Origin: Lactobacillus panisapium
GTDB lineage: Bacteria > Bacillota > Bacilli > Lactobacillales > Lactobacillaceae
Direction: 5' to 3'
Assembly: GCF_019469265.1 (NCBI RefSeq)
Contig: NZ_CP048268.1
Span: 1,691,001 to 1,755,000 of the forward strand
DNA length: 64,000 bases
The translations under genes were made by a program, and so were the position numbers. Shown here in pieces: positions 10,691-19,999 of this stretch; positions within the stretch are counted from its first letter, which is position 1, and every line of letters begins with the position of its first letter. The notes under the pieces were generated by a model that did not search any database, was not told where the DNA came from, and worked only from the letters and a program-made list of their open reading frames with translations.

Positions 10691-11821
10691 TTATCCTTCA
10701 CGGTAGATGCGTGGCAAGCGGTCGTCTAGTAAGCAAGCCACTTCGTAATGAATTGAATCAACATAGTCCGCCGCAGCCTTAATATTATTCGGAGCAGTAG
10801 GATCATTTGAAATCAAAATCACTTTAGTTTTGGTCGGCATCTCATAGGGTAAGCGTACCATCAGCTGATCCATGCAAATCCGCCCTACAATTGGGCAGTA
10901 TTCGTTTCCGACCTGGATTTTAAAGCCTTGAAATTTGCGGATAAACCCATCTGCATAACCTAGTGGAATTGTACCGATAATTTGGTCACAATCAGCAATA
11001 TAAGTTGAACCATAACCAACACCTTGCCCCTTGTGAATAGTATGAACCTGAACTAGTTCACTCTCCAAAGATAATGCTGGTTTTAGTCTAATTTGTGCTG
11101 GTAAATCCGGAGTACTTGGATTTGAGGATGGGTTAAGGCCGTAAAGCCCGATACCAAACCGAACTAAATCACTGTGCACCCTTTTACCATAGATACTGGC
11201 CGCCGTGTTATCCACATGAATCCATTTAGGTTTTACTTTCAGTAAACTCTTAAGATGCTCGAACCGTTCTACCTGGGTTTTAAAGTAGGTATCATCACTG
11301 CTATCCGCGGAAGCAAAGTGCGTGAACAAACCTTCTACTTCGAAGTGCGGGTTATCCAGCAAAAAGTCATTAGCTTGGAGAAATTCCTCATCCTCGCTAA
11401 AACCAATCCGCCCCATTCCTGAATCAACCGCCAGATGAATTTTTAATTGCAAACCGGTATTGTTAAGCTCTTGGTCTGCTGCATTTAGCCATTCAAAGTC
11501 AGGCACAGTCAGTGATATATCATTTTTGGCTGCCAAGGTGACGTATTCTTCAGGGGTAACTCCCAGGACCAAAATTGGCTGGGTAATTCCCGCTCGGCGA
11601 AGTTCAAGGGCCTCATCTAAAATTGCTACGCAAAAACCGCTGACACCATTTTTAGCGGCTAATTGAGCAACTTTAACGGCACCATGACCATACGCATTAG
11701 CCTTAATTACAGCAAATAATTTTTGCCCAGGCTCAAGGTGGTTTAACTCTTGCTCAATATTTTGCTTAATTGCACTTAAATCGACATAAACAGCTGCCGG
11801 ACGATGTATTCCAGGAACCAT
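10691..11821 (-). CDS. alr: alanine racemase
   Basis: 376 aa from the ATG at 11821, with GGAG 8 bases upstream inside the acpS 3' end; a GTG two codons earlier is possible. The PLP lysine lies in [17 protein letters not shown] and the second catalytic Tyr in [23 protein letters not shown] is also conserved. It interconverts L- and D-Ala for peptidoglycan precursors. The start overlaps or abuts the acpS stop (11824), the acpS-alr pairing that is standard in lactobacilli. Confidence 0.96.
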   Translation of the reverse strand: MVPGIHRPAAVYVDLSAIKQNIEQELNHLEPGQKLFAVIKANAYGHGAVKVAQLAAKNGVSGFCVAILDEALELRRAGITQPILVLGVTPEEYVTLAAKNDISLTVPDFEWLNAADQELNNTGLQLKIHLAVDSGMGRIGFSEDEEFLQANDFLLDNPHFEVEGLFTHFASADSSDDTYFKTQVERFEHLKSLLKVKPKWIHVDNTAASIYGKRVHSDLVRFGIGLYGLNPSSNPSTPDLPAQIRLKPALSLESELVQVHTIHKGQGVGYGSTYIADCDQIIGTIPLGYADGFIRKFQGFKIQVGNEYCPIVGRICMDQLMVRLPYEMPTKTKVILISNDPTAPNNIKAAADYVDSIHYEVACLLDDRLPRIYREG

Positions 11822-11823
11822 AT

Positions 11824-12177
11824 TCACTTCTCCAATACAACTAAAGTTATTATTTCATGATTATCATGAGTAATACTCGAAAAAATTTGACCATCGAATT
11901 TTGGCGAAGTTGTCACTGGGTGCCCGTTTTCATCCCATAGGGTTTCAACATCCATTAAACCGACTTTTTCCCCTAAGCCAGTACCCATTGCCTTTGAAAA
12001 AGACTCTTTCAGTGAAAAACGGCCGCCTAAATATTCAACTTTTCGTTTACCAACCATTTTTTGATACTGTGCGAATTCTTTCGGGGTTAAAGCTTTTTTG
12101 GCAAAACCATCACCCTTAGCGACAATCTTGGCTACTCGTTCAACTTCAACTGCATCAATGCCCACGCCAAAAATCAT
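11824..12177 (-). CDS. acpS: holo-[acyl-carrier-protein] synthase
   Basis: 117 aa, full length. It opens with [17 protein letters not shown], the Mg/CoA-binding Asp motif, and carries [17 protein letters not shown] with the second metal-binding Glu. It transfers 4'-phosphopantetheine from CoA to apo-ACP. It is coupled to alr and lies downstream of cshA and its terminator. Confidence 0.95.
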   Translation of the reverse strand: MIFGVGIDAVEVERVAKIVAKGDGFAKKALTPKEFAQYQKMVGKRKVEYLGGRFSLKESFSKAMGTGLGEKVGLMDVETLWDENGHPVTTSPKFDGQIFSSITHDNHEIITLVVLEK

Positions 12178-12210
12178 TTTTTCTTACCTCACTTGAGAAA
12201 ATTATAATAC

Positions 12211-12245
12211 AAAAAAAGAGCTGCACATGACCACAACTCTTTTTT
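12211..12245 (-). terminator. terminator after cshA
   Basis: On the minus strand AAAAAAGAG and CTCTTTTTTT bracket an imperfect stem over a GTCATG-containing loop, placed about 10 bases after the cshA stop. Confidence 0.7.
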
Positions 12246-12255
12246 AGTAAAATTA

Positions 12256-13761
12256 TTAATCTTTTTTGTTCTTAATTACGAAATTATGACTGCCACCGGA
12301 ACGGTTCGAGCGACCACCACGGTAGTTGCCACGACCACCATGACCGCGATCACCACCACGATAGCCGCCGCGGCCACCGCCATTACGACCGCGACTATAA
12401 TGACCACGACCACGGCCGCCGCCACGACGACCGCCACCCTTATAAGGTAACGGCTTTTCTGAACTAATCTTGACCTCAACGTTTGATGAGTCCTTAGATA
12501 AGTTCTTCAAGAATGCAGAAACAAGATCAATTGCAGAATAGTTTTCTAACAACTCACTAGCATCGTCAGTATACTTGGTCAAGTCTTCCTTCATCAGGTC
12601 TTCAATCTTGGATTTGGCAACCTTTAATTGGCCACGGAAAGCTTGGTCATCTGATGGTGGACGAAGAGGTGTCATCTTTTTCTTAGTAAGTTGTTCAATT
12701 GTCCGCATGTAGCCAATTTCATTTGGCGTAACAAAAGTAATTGAACTACCGTTTTGACCGGCACGACCAGTACGGCCAATGCGGTGAACATATGAATCTG
12801 GATCTTGAGGAATATCATAGTTATACACATGGGTAACACCTGAAATATCAAGTCCACGTGCTGCAACATCGGTAGCAACTAAGATATCTAATTTACCAGA
12901 ACGGAACCGTTTCAAAACGCTAATTCGGCGAGCTTGGGATAAGTCGCCGTGAATTCCGGCAGCGTTATACCCACGAGCTTGCAGTCCACGCGTTACTTCA
13001 TCAACGCGGCGTTTAGTTCTAACAAAGATAACCGCTAAATCTGGACTTTCAACATCAATTAAACGACACATAATATCAAATTTTTCTGAGTCCTTTGACC
13101 GGACAAAGTATTGATCAATTAAGTCAGCCGTCAATTCCTTAGTCTTAATCCGCACGATTTCAGGGTCATGCATGAATTTTTCGCTGATATTTAGAATTGG
13201 TTTTGGCATTGTCGCACTGAAAAGCAATGTTTGCTTACGGTTTTTGACATAGCCCAAAATACTTTCAATATCTTGAATAAAGCCCATATCAAGCATTTCA
13301 TCAGCTTCATCCAAAACAATTGTGTTGACGTTTTCCAAATTAATGGTCTTGCGTTTTAAATGATCAAGCAAACGTCCAGGGGTACCAACTAAAATAGCTG
13401 GAACATGGTTTTTAAGTGACCGAATTTGGCGGCCAATATCAGCACCACCGTATACTACTTGAACGCGCGCTTTTTCATCACGGCCTAAGCGGAAAAGTTC
13501 TTCTTGTGTTTGAATAGCAAGTTCACGCGTTGGTTCGATGATTAACGCCTGAATTACCTTATTGTGTTTGTCTAAGTTTTGTAAAATTGGCAAAGCGAAG
13601 GCAGCTGTCTTACCAGTACCTGTTTGAGCTTGGCCAATCACGTCCTTGCCTGCTAAAGCAAGAGGAATTGTTTGTTCTTGGATTGGTGTTGCTTCTTCAA
13701 AGCCTGAACGTTTAATTGCTTTTAGAAGCTCATCATTTAATCCTAATTCCGAAAATTTCAC
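12256..13761 (-). CDS. cshA: DEAD-box RNA helicase CshA
   Basis: 501 aa. All helicase motifs are visible: Q motif GFEEATPIQEQTIP, Walker A AQTGTGKTAAF, PTRELAIQ, DEAD in IVLDEADEMLDMGF, SAT and HRIGRTGRAGQNG. The tail (about 440-501) is a Gly/Arg-rich disordered region with repeated RGG/GRGG units that ends in lysines, as in lactobacillar CshA. It acts in RNA turnover, ribosome assembly and cold adaptation. The repetitive tail creates a long antisense open frame, which is not a gene. It lies 10 bases after murF. Confidence 0.95.
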   Translation of the reverse strand: MKFSELGLNDELLKAIKRSGFEEATPIQEQTIPLALAGKDVIGQAQTGTGKTAAFALPILQNLDKHNKVIQALIIEPTRELAIQTQEELFRLGRDEKARVQVVYGGADIGRQIRSLKNHVPAILVGTPGRLLDHLKRKTINLENVNTIVLDEADEMLDMGFIQDIESILGYVKNRKQTLLFSATMPKPILNISEKFMHDPEIVRIKTKELTADLIDQYFVRSKDSEKFDIMCRLIDVESPDLAVIFVRTKRRVDEVTRGLQARGYNAAGIHGDLSQARRISVLKRFRSGKLDILVATDVAARGLDISGVTHVYNYDIPQDPDSYVHRIGRTGRAGQNGSSITFVTPNEIGYMRTIEQLTKKKMTPLRPPSDDQAFRGQLKVAKSKIEDLMKEDLTKYTDDASELLENYSAIDLVSAFLKNLSKDSSNVEVKISSEKPLPYKGGGRRGGGRGRGHYSRGRNGGGRGGYRGGDRGHGGRGNYRGGRSNRSGGSHNFVIKNKKD

Positions 13762-13771
13762 TAAGTTCTCC

Positions 13772-15139
13772 TTATCTAAGCCGCTCCACTACTTTTTCGA
13801 GGTGCATACCATGTGATCCTTTCAGGACAACAATGTCGTGCGGCTTAATATCATTTTTCAGATCAGCTATCATTGGCTGCATCTGATCTTTTTTATAATA
13901 ATGTAGATTTTCTGGCTCGTAACTTTCTTTTAGAGCATCAGCTAAATTTTTCATTTCTGAGCCATATAAATATACTTCGTTAATCACTTGCGGATCAAGG
14001 CAATCTGCAAGACCAGCATGAAGCTCAGCTGATCTGTCACCTAATTCGAGCATGTCACCCAAGACAGCAATGCGCCGGCTACCTTCAGGAACCTGGATCT
14101 GACCAAAGCTGCTTAAAACGGCACGGACAGCAGTCGGGTTCGAGTTATAGACATCACTCATAATGTCCTCACCCACATCGCCTTTTTCCCATTCCATCCG
14201 GTTGGCAGTTGGGGTAAAGCTAGCTAAAGCAGTAGCAATTTCTTCATCGCTTTCACCAAAATGGCGACCAACGCAAAGAGCAGACAGGGCGTTTGAAACA
14301 TTATGCTTACCAATCATTGGAATAGTAAACTTACAGTCTGATTGGTTAATCGTGAATGTGGCGTGGTGTTTATAACTTCTAAAACCCGTTGCATACACTG
14401 TATCATTTTTACCAAAACCAAAAGTAACTTTTGACTGGTCAATCTTTTCAGCTCGCTCACGCAAAAGCGGCTCGTCACCATTATAAATAAGCTCGCCGTC
14501 CTCACGCAGGAAATCGGTAATTTCCATCTTCGCATCAGCAATTTTTTCACGTGAACCTAAAAATTCAATGTGAGCCTCACCAATCATGGTAATTACCGTA
14601 ACATCCGGGTGAGTCAATTCACTAAGTTGGTGCAACTGCCCCGCATGGTCCATTCCCATTTCCAAAACCAAAATTTCAGTATTTGGCTTCATATCCAAAA
14701 TGGTCATTGGAACGCCAATTTCATTGTTAAAATTAGCATCTGTCTTATGCACATTAAATCTTTTGGCCAAAACCGCCGCAGTCATATCCTTAGTAGTAGT
14801 TTTACCGTTTGAACCAGTAATGCCGACTACGGTCGGATTAACCTTATTTAGGTAATACTGCGCCAATTTTTGCATACTTGTTAATGGATCATCAACTTCT
14901 AAGACGGCAATATCTGTGGGCTTATTAGGGTGACCTTTTTGCCACAAAGTAGCACTAGCCCCATTATTAATTGCGCTGCTTACAAAGTCATGTCCATCCC
15001 GATCACTGACTAACGGGACAAATAATCCGCCCTCAGCGATTTTTCTTGAGTCAAAGGCAACAGAAGTAATAACAGTTTGGTCGTTGCCCTCACAATTCGC
15101 GTTGATTGCTTTAGCAATTTCTGCCAGTTGCATTTTCAT
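13772..15139 (-). CDS. murF: UDP-MurNAc-tripeptide--D-alanyl-D-Ala ligase
   Basis: 455 aa of the Mur ligase family: N-terminal UDP-binding domain (about 1-85), ATP-binding core with P-loop VVGITGSNGKTTTKDMTA (about 105-122), and C-terminal domain. It adds D-Ala-D-Ala to the UDP-MurNAc-tripeptide, the last cytoplasmic step before lipid I. AGGAG lies 8 bases before the ATG. It precedes cshA, acpS and alr, which supplies the D-Ala. Confidence 0.95.
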   Translation of the reverse strand: MKMQLAEIAKAINANCEGNDQTVITSVAFDSRKIAEGGLFVPLVSDRDGHDFVSSAINNGASATLWQKGHPNKPTDIAVLEVDDPLTSMQKLAQYYLNKVNPTVVGITGSNGKTTTKDMTAAVLAKRFNVHKTDANFNNEIGVPMTILDMKPNTEILVLEMGMDHAGQLHQLSELTHPDVTVITMIGEAHIEFLGSREKIADAKMEITDFLREDGELIYNGDEPLLRERAEKIDQSKVTFGFGKNDTVYATGFRSYKHHATFTINQSDCKFTIPMIGKHNVSNALSALCVGRHFGESDEEIATALASFTPTANRMEWEKGDVGEDIMSDVYNSNPTAVRAVLSSFGQIQVPEGSRRIAVLGDMLELGDRSAELHAGLADCLDPQVINEVYLYGSEMKNLADALKESYEPENLHYYKKDQMQPMIADLKNDIKPHDIVVLKGSHGMHLEKVVERLR

Positions 15140-15228
15140 CTAATTTTCTCCTAGCTAAAAAGAAATTCCGCTAAAATCAATATTACACTATTAGTTATAG
15201 TTATCAGCGTAATATTAACGTTTTACGT

Positions 15229-15255
15229 AAAAAAGCAGCCCCAATGGGACTGCTT
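15229..15255 (-). terminator. terminator after rpmE2
   Basis: AAGCAGTCCC pairs with GGGGCTGCTT on the minus strand over an ATT loop and is followed by TTTT, 17 bases after the rpmE2 stop. Confidence 0.85.
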
Positions 15256-15272
15256 CCACCAGATCAAAGATA

Positions 15273-15518
15273 TTACTTCTTCATACCATACTTCTTGTTG
15301 AACTTCTCGATTCGACCATCTGCTTGAGCAAACTTTTGCTTGCCAGTGTAGAATGGGTGAGAATCTGAAGTAATTTCAACCCGAATTAATGGGTAAGTTT
15401 TACCTTCGTAATCTACTGTTTCTTTTGCCTTTAAAGTTGAACCAGCAACAAACTTAGCACCTGTTGCGGAATCCATAAAGACAACTTGTTGGTAATCTGG
15501 GTGAATGCCTTGTTTCAT
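15273..15518 (-). CDS. rpmE2: 50S ribosomal protein L31 type B
   Basis: 81 aa, beginning [20 protein letters not shown] and containing [28 protein letters not shown]. It lacks the CxxC zinc pair of the type-A protein, which identifies the zinc-independent type B paralogue used in lactobacilli. It is monocistronic, with its own promoter and terminator. Confidence 0.96.
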   Translation of the reverse strand: MKQGIHPDYQQVVFMDSATGAKFVAGSTLKAKETVDYEGKTYPLIRVEITSDSHPFYTGKQKFAQADGRIEKFNKKYGMKK

Positions 15519-15579
15519 GTTTATTACTCCTTTGCCATGACTTTATTGCAAGTCATAGATTAATCGATTAACGTCTAAT

Positions 15580-15608
15580 ACAATAACATTTTCCAAAATA
15601 TATTTCAA
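15580..15608 (-). promoter_or_regulatory. promoter of rpmE2
   Basis: On the minus strand TTGAAA (15603-15608), a 17-base spacer and TATTGT (15580-15585) lie about 60 bases upstream of the rpmE2 start. Confidence 0.6.
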
Positions 15609-15632
15609 GACTTAATTATTATACCAGCATCT

Positions 15633-16475
15633 TTAATCTAAAACAATGTCACTCGGCTTAACTTCCTTACCAAAATATGGTTTTAGTTCCTTATTATAGT
15701 CATCGGTAAAGAACTTCTGGTTGGTCAACTTGGTAATTTCTTTATTGGTCCAATCTAAAAGAGAGTTATTGCCTTTTTTCACGGCTGGCGAAATATACTG
15801 GTTTGGCCCAATATTTTTAATTCCAACCGTATAAGTTGGATTACGCTTTACCCAGGCATAAAGATACGAGTTGTCATCGGCTAAAGCCGCCGCACGCTTA
15901 TTTTTCAGGGCATTAAACTGCTGCGTTTTAGAATCAAACTTCAGCAAATTGACGCCGCCTCTTGCCGTAAAATAGTTTTCCGCGGTTGTCCCTTTATTAA
16001 CAATGATCGACTTTCCCTTCAAAGCCGTTTCACTTTTAAGTGGTGCACTTTTAGGTGAAATGACTCCGACCGAAACTTTCATGTAAGGTCTGGCAAAATC
16101 AACCACTTGTTTTCGCTCAGGCGTAACCGTGAAATTGGCAAGAACAATATCGGCCTTATTTGAATTTAACGTATCAACCCGGTTATTGGCATTGACCTGG
16201 GTAAACTTTACCTTTACACCAAGATCCTTAGCCATTTTTCTAGCTAAGCGCAAGTCATATCCCCTGCGAAAGCCGTGGTCGTCGACCCAACCATATGGGG
16301 GCAAGTCACCAAACACTGCTACACGCAAAACACCCCGTTTTTTGATTGCGCTAACGCTGCTATCGCTGCCACCCGTACTTTCATTTAAAGAGGATTTAAA
16401 CCCAAAAAAGCTAATAATTAAAACTACGGCAACAACAATTATACTAATTACCTTATTTTTTGTTTTAACTTTCAT
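15633..16475 (-). CDS. amino-acid ABC transporter substrate-binding protein
   Basis: 280 aa. A single N-terminal hydrophobic segment (residues 9-26) is followed by a family-3 solute-binding domain (VLRVAVFGDLPPYGWVDDHG, then ADIVLANFTVTPERKQVVDF). There is no lipobox Cys, so it is probably held by an uncleaved signal anchor or released, not a lipoprotein. It is the last gene of a four-gene operon with two permeases and an ATPase. The family covers glutamine, glutamate/aspartate, arginine and cystine. The Cys-rich leader peptide upstream of the operon favours cystine or a related sulfur amino acid, as inference only. Confidence 0.85.
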   Translation of the reverse strand: MKVKTKNKVISIIVVAVVLIISFFGFKSSLNESTGGSDSSVSAIKKRGVLRVAVFGDLPPYGWVDDHGFRRGYDLRLARKMAKDLGVKVKFTQVNANNRVDTLNSNKADIVLANFTVTPERKQVVDFARPYMKVSVGVISPKSAPLKSETALKGKSIIVNKGTTAENYFTARGGVNLLKFDSKTQQFNALKNKRAAALADDNSYLYAWVKRNPTYTVGIKNIGPNQYISPAVKKGNNSLLDWTNKEITKLTNQKFFTDDYNKELKPYFGKEVKPSDIVLD

Positions 16476-16484
16476 GCTTGCTCC

Positions 16485-17225
16485 TTAAAAATCCATGCTA
16501 GCCAAAAAGGCACGCGCACGTGCTGTTTGCGGCTGTGCGAAAAAGTCCTTTCCCGGAGTATTTTCTAAAATCTGTCCGTTTTCTAAAAATAAGACTTGAT
16601 CAGCAATTTGCCGGGCAAAGTTCATTTCGTGCGTCACAATAATCATTGTCTTGTGCTCTTCTTTGGCCAAGTTTGTCATGATTTGTAACACACCCCGCAC
16701 CTTCTCTGGATCTAGTGAAGCTGTCACTTCATCAAATAGCATCACTTCTGGGTGCATAGCTAATGCCCGTACGATTGCAATTCGCTGTTTTTGTCCACCT
16801 GACAGTTCCCGTGGATATGAATCCACATAGCCAGTTAAACCTACTCTAGCTAATAGTTTTTCCGCCTCTTTTTTGACTTCTTCTTCAGGCCGTTTTTGCA
16901 CTTTTGTCGGTGCCAGTAAAATGTTTTCCATTACTGTTAGATTAGGAAAAAGGTCATAGCTTTGAAAGACCATGCCAATCTTCTGCCGCAATTTTTGCCA
17001 ATTTTTAGCCGATGGCGTGACTTTTTGGTTTTTAAAATAAATTGCCCCATCATTGTATTCTTCAAGACCATTCAAGCACCTGATCAAAGTACTTTTCCCT
17101 GAGCCAGATGGGCCAAGCAAGGTTAGTACTTCTCCTTCACGAAGAGTAAAGTTAATATCATGCAAGACATGCCGATCTCCGTAATACTTATTTAAATTTT
17201 CAACGCGCAAAATTTCTTTTGTCAT
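16485..17225 (-). CDS. polar amino-acid ABC transporter ATPase (GlnQ/TcyC type)
   Basis: 246 aa with Walker A LLGPSGSGKSTLIRCLNGLE, signature YPRELSGGQKQRIAIVRALA, Walker B VMLFDEVTASLDPE and the H-loop IIVTHEMNFARQIAD. It powers uptake through the two permeases encoded just upstream. It starts 9 bases after the permease stop and ends 9 bases before the binding-protein gene. Confidence 0.93.
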   Translation of the reverse strand: MTKEILRVENLNKYYGDRHVLHDINFTLREGEVLTLLGPSGSGKSTLIRCLNGLEEYNDGAIYFKNQKVTPSAKNWQKLRQKIGMVFQSYDLFPNLTVMENILLAPTKVQKRPEEEVKKEAEKLLARVGLTGYVDSYPRELSGGQKQRIAIVRALAMHPEVMLFDEVTASLDPEKVRGVLQIMTNLAKEEHKTMIIVTHEMNFARQIADQVLFLENGQILENTPGKDFFAQPQTARARAFLASMDF

Positions 17226-17234
17226 TTAATCCAC

Positions 17235-17909
17235 CTATTTCTGTTTTGCAGCTAACTTTTTTGACCAAAGCGATAATGGATAATCGATTACAAAATACAG
17301 GACGAAAATCAGTCCGTAAATCCAGAAGACTGCTGTCGGATATTTTTGGTTATTGGCTTCAATTATTTGTTGCCCGACCGCAATGACATCCATAATACTG
17401 ATCATCATCAATAAAGAGGTCGTCTTGATAACCCTGGTTGCCAAGTTGATCGTAGCTGGCAGTTCGAGTTTCATTGCCTGCGGTAATAAAACATACCGAA
17501 ATAGTTGCGTCGGACTAAGTCCCAGCGCCAGTCCCGATTCTTTTTGGACAAGCGGAACAGATTCAAGTGCTCCGCGGACAATATCACTAAATTCTGCGGC
17601 GACCCACAGTGCAAAAGCCAGAATCGCCATCCAGCTGGCTGGCCAATCGATATGACAACTACGCGGCAAGATGTAATAGAACAAATATAGCAAAACAATT
17701 GTTGGTACAATTCTGAAAAATTCTAAATAAAGTCGCAAAATAAACCGAATAATTTTGTTTGGCATTGTACGTAAAATACCAAATAAAGTGCCCAAAATAA
17801 GACCAACCGCAAGGCTGACTACCGAAATCCAGACAGATGTCCATAAACCATCGAGGATTCTGGCAAAATTGTTGCCGGTAAAAATGACATCAATCGCCGA
17901 ATGTGCCAT
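17235..17909 (-). CDS. amino-acid ABC transporter permease (HisM/GlnP type)
   Basis: 224 aa with about five transmembrane helices. It carries the EAA-loop motif of polar amino-acid permeases: EFSDIVRGALESVPLVQKE, then GLSPTQLFRYVLLPQAMK. Its start overlaps the end of the first permease by 20 bases. It probably forms a heterodimer with that permease. Confidence 0.9.
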   Translation of the reverse strand: MAHSAIDVIFTGNNFARILDGLWTSVWISVVSLAVGLILGTLFGILRTMPNKIIRFILRLYLEFFRIVPTIVLLYLFYYILPRSCHIDWPASWMAILAFALWVAAEFSDIVRGALESVPLVQKESGLALGLSPTQLFRYVLLPQAMKLELPATINLATRVIKTTSLLMMISIMDVIAVGQQIIEANNQKYPTAVFWIYGLIFVLYFVIDYPLSLWSKKLAAKQK

Positions 17910-18549
17910 AGCGCACTCTCCTTTCTAGGTAGTTCAGGATTAGGATTACCGGAATTAAAATAATTGCGTAGGCAATTACCAGCATTAACAAATATTCATT
18001 GGAACGATAATACATTCCAATTAAATCAAGTGCCGTATTGGTTAATTCCGGAATTGCAATCACTGAGAAAATCGAAGTTTCTTTAATTAGAAAAATGATA
18101 TTAGCAGTTAAAGATGGCAAGCTTAAGGCAAAACCTTGTGGAAAAACCACATAACGGGCTAACTGAAGATTATTCATCCCGAGGGCCTTGCCATCATCAA
18201 TTTGGGTCGCACTAACGCCAGTGAACCCACCGGTAAATCCTTCCGCCATATAAGCTCCACCAAGAAAAATCAGGCCAATGATGCCACAAGTCATCGCTGA
18301 CATTTTTAACCCAATTACTGGAAAAGCATAATACAAGAAAAATAGTTGAATTAATAACGGCGTGTTTCGCGCCAACTCAACATAAGCCGCCAATAGTTGG
18401 CTTAAGACCGGCACTTTAAAGTACTGTACTAAACTGCTAATCACACCAACGATAATTGCCCCCAAGATTCCAATTAAGGAAAGCCAGAGGGTCAGTTCAA
18501 AGGCTTTTAAAAAAATTGGCAAACTTTGAGTAATGATCTGCCAGCTCAT
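17890..18549 (-). CDS. amino-acid ABC transporter permease, first gene of operon
   Basis: 219 aa from the ATG at 18549, preceded by GGGGGAG. An in-frame ATG at 18600 is rejected because it lies inside the leader terminator hairpin. About five TM helices are seen, with loop motif MAEGFTGGFTGVSATQIDDG and GMNNLQLARYVVFPQG. It is the first structural gene behind the leader peptide and terminator at 18.57-18.77 kb, so expression of the whole transporter should depend on read-through of that terminator. Confidence 0.9.
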   Translation of the reverse strand: MSWQIITQSLPIFLKAFELTLWLSLIGILGAIIVGVISSLVQYFKVPVLSQLLAAYVELARNTPLLIQLFFLYYAFPVIGLKMSAMTCGIIGLIFLGGAYMAEGFTGGFTGVSATQIDDGKALGMNNLQLARYVVFPQGFALSLPSLTANIIFLIKETSIFSVIAIPELTNTALDLIGMYYRSNEYLLMLVIAYAIILIPVILILNYLERRVRYGTFGD

Positions 18550-18574
18550 TTTCTCTCCCCCACTCCAAAAGAAA

Positions 18575-18607
18575 AAGACCCAATCATCGCGAGGATTCAT
18601 GGGTCTT
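18575..18607 (-). terminator. leader terminator (candidate attenuator) before the ABC transporter operon
   Basis: On the minus strand AAGACCCA and TGGGTCTT form an 8-bp closing stem with further pairing inside, followed by TTTTCTTTT. It lies between the leader peptide gene and the first permease, with about 90 transcribed bases after the peptide stop. A second hairpin (AATCTGCA with TTGCGGATT, about 18631-18660) lies between and could act as an alternative structure. Confidence 0.75.
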
Positions 18608-18673
18608 ACCTAACAAATAAAAATAATAATCCGCAAATTACACTAGAACTGCAGATTGCTAATTAAACCGTTT

Positions 18674-18766
18674 TTAAGCGACACACAAATTTCCCCACCG
18701 GCTAAATACAAATGAGTTAGACAAACAGACATTTTTGCATTGTACAGTGTTTAAAATTTGAGCCAT
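18674..18766 (-). CDS. 30-aa Cys-rich leader peptide
   Basis: A 30-codon reading frame begins ATGGCTCAA at 18766, has AAGGAAG 7 bases upstream and stops TAA at 18674. It contains Cys at positions 10, 14 and 28, far above the frequency expected for lactobacillar proteins. It starts about 40 bases after a good promoter and is followed by a terminator before the transporter genes. This layout is that of a translational attenuator sensing charged tRNA-Cys, but no homologue is known to me and the assignment is inference. Confidence 0.6.
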   Translation of the reverse strand: MAQILNTVQCKNVCLSNSFVFSRWGNLCVA

Positions 18767-18804
18767 AATCGCACTTCCTTCAAGTAAAACAGTTGATAAA
18801 GTTA

Positions 18805-18833
18805 ATGCTATTCTTATACTTACTTTTTGTCAA
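18805..18833 (-). promoter_or_regulatory. promoter of the leader peptide and ABC transporter operon
   Basis: On the minus strand TTGACA (18828-18833), a 17-base spacer and TAGCAT (18805-18810). Confidence 0.7.
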
Positions 18834-18883
18834 TGAAATTGCTTTGCGCGACTCTTTTTAGGAATTCAAGCAATTAGGGCAAT

Positions 18884-18912
18884 AAAAAAGCGTCCATTTT
18901 AAAGGACGCTTT
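18884..18912 (-). terminator. terminator after the hydroxyacid dehydrogenase gene
   Basis: AAAGCGTCC pairs with GGACGCTTT on the minus strand with a TTTAAAAT loop and trailing T residues, 28 bases after the stop. Confidence 0.85.
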
Positions 18913-18939
18913 ACCCAGTAATACTACTTACAATTTAAA

Positions 18940-19848
18940 CTAGGCTTGAGATTTTTCTTTGATTGTTTCAGCGGATTTTTGCAAAAGACTTTCTTCGTCT
19001 GGCGTTAAGTTTAATTCAACGCGAGCAACAATACCGCACCGACCAACAATTGCTGGGTATGACATGTAAGTACCATATTTTTCTTGATAACTTGAAACCG
19101 GCAATTCAGTCCGTGAATCAGTCAGAATTGCCCGAGCAATTCTAACAACAGCTGCAGAAACGCCATAATTAGTGTAGTGCTTACCCATGAAGACGGTTTG
19201 ACCACCACGGACAATCTCATCTTCTAAATCTGTCAGTTCCCAAGAAGCAGACTTAGCAAGTTCAGAAATAGGCTTTTCTAATACCTTAACCGTTGACCAA
19301 GCAGTGAACTGTGAATTACCGTGTTCACCCAAGGCAAAACCGCTAACTGAACGGGGATCAACATCAAATTTATGAGCAACCACTTTTTTCATTCTCGCAG
19401 TATCGAGCAGTGTACCCGTTCCGATAACCCGCTCTTTTGGTAAGCCCGTTAATTGTTGATAAAGGTTGGTAATAGCATCAACTGGATTAGAAATAACCAA
19501 TAAAATACCGTTAAAGCCACTTTTTTTAATTGATTCAGTGATTGGCTGTAATTGCTTCTTATTGTATTCAAGCTCTTGGAAGCGATCGCCCTTTGATTCA
19601 AGCGAAATCTTACCCAATGTACTGATCACAATTTCCGCATCTTTAAGTGCACTGTAATCATTAACCGTAATATTGACGTGGTTGGGTAAATTAGCCATTG
19701 CATCTTCAAAGTCGACTGCATCAGCGTTAACCTTGCCCTCATTAAGATCAATCATTACCAAGTCATCAACTAATCCTGAAACAATTAATTCATGTGCAAC
19801 GGTGCAGCCAACGTGCCCATCGCCAATAATACCAATTTTAGTAGTCAT
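18940..19848 (-). CDS. L-2-hydroxyisocaproate dehydrogenase-like (LDH/MDH family)
   Basis: 302 aa from the ATG at 19848 (AGAAAGGA upstream; an earlier in-frame start at 19890 would add 14 residues unlike the family). It has the Rossmann motif KIGIIGDGHVGCTVAHELI, VISTLGKISLESKGDRF, VISNPVDAITNLYQQL and the catalytic His region SGFALGEHGNSQFTAWSTV. Gaps and wording match the L-HicDH branch better than the main glycolytic LDH. It should reduce 2-oxo acids, including branched-chain ones, with NADH. Physiological pyruvate reduction cannot be excluded. Confidence 0.8.
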   Translation of the reverse strand: MTTKIGIIGDGHVGCTVAHELIVSGLVDDLVMIDLNEGKVNADAVDFEDAMANLPNHVNITVNDYSALKDAEIVISTLGKISLESKGDRFQELEYNKKQLQPITESIKKSGFNGILLVISNPVDAITNLYQQLTGLPKERVIGTGTLLDTARMKKVVAHKFDVDPRSVSGFALGEHGNSQFTAWSTVKVLEKPISELAKSASWELTDLEDEIVRGGQTVFMGKHYTNYGVSAAVVRIARAILTDSRTELPVSSYQEKYGTYMSYPAIVGRCGIVARVELNLTPDEESLLQKSAETIKEKSQA

Positions 19849-19999
19849 AATAGATGTCCTTTCTGTGCTAATTGGACAGCTTAAATTCATGCTGCACCAA
19901 CAAGTTCATCTTAATTATACTTTTACCACGTGTAAATTAAACTATTTTTTACTAATCTAACGATTATGCTAGTCAAAAGACCCGTAAACTACGAAAAAT

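Noticed and set aside
12276..12479. Val/Ala-rich 67-aa open frame on the same strand as cshA but in another frame
   Set aside because: It is an alternative-frame reading of the Gly/Arg-rich cshA tail with no ribosome binding site; low complexity explains the open frame.
18550..18600. Longer start (MNPRDDW...) for the first permease
   Set aside because: It would place the start inside the terminator hairpin with no ribosome binding site; the ATG at 18549 has GGGGGAG.
18550..18840. T-box leader for the ABC transporter operon
   Set aside because: No T-box sequence, specifier-loop or AGTA-I/GNUG elements were recognised; a leader peptide attenuator fits better.
18940..19848. Main glycolytic L-lactate dehydrogenase
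   Set aside because: ISTLGKISLESKGDRF and the overall wording resemble L-2-hydroxyisocaproate dehydrogenases more; still not certain.
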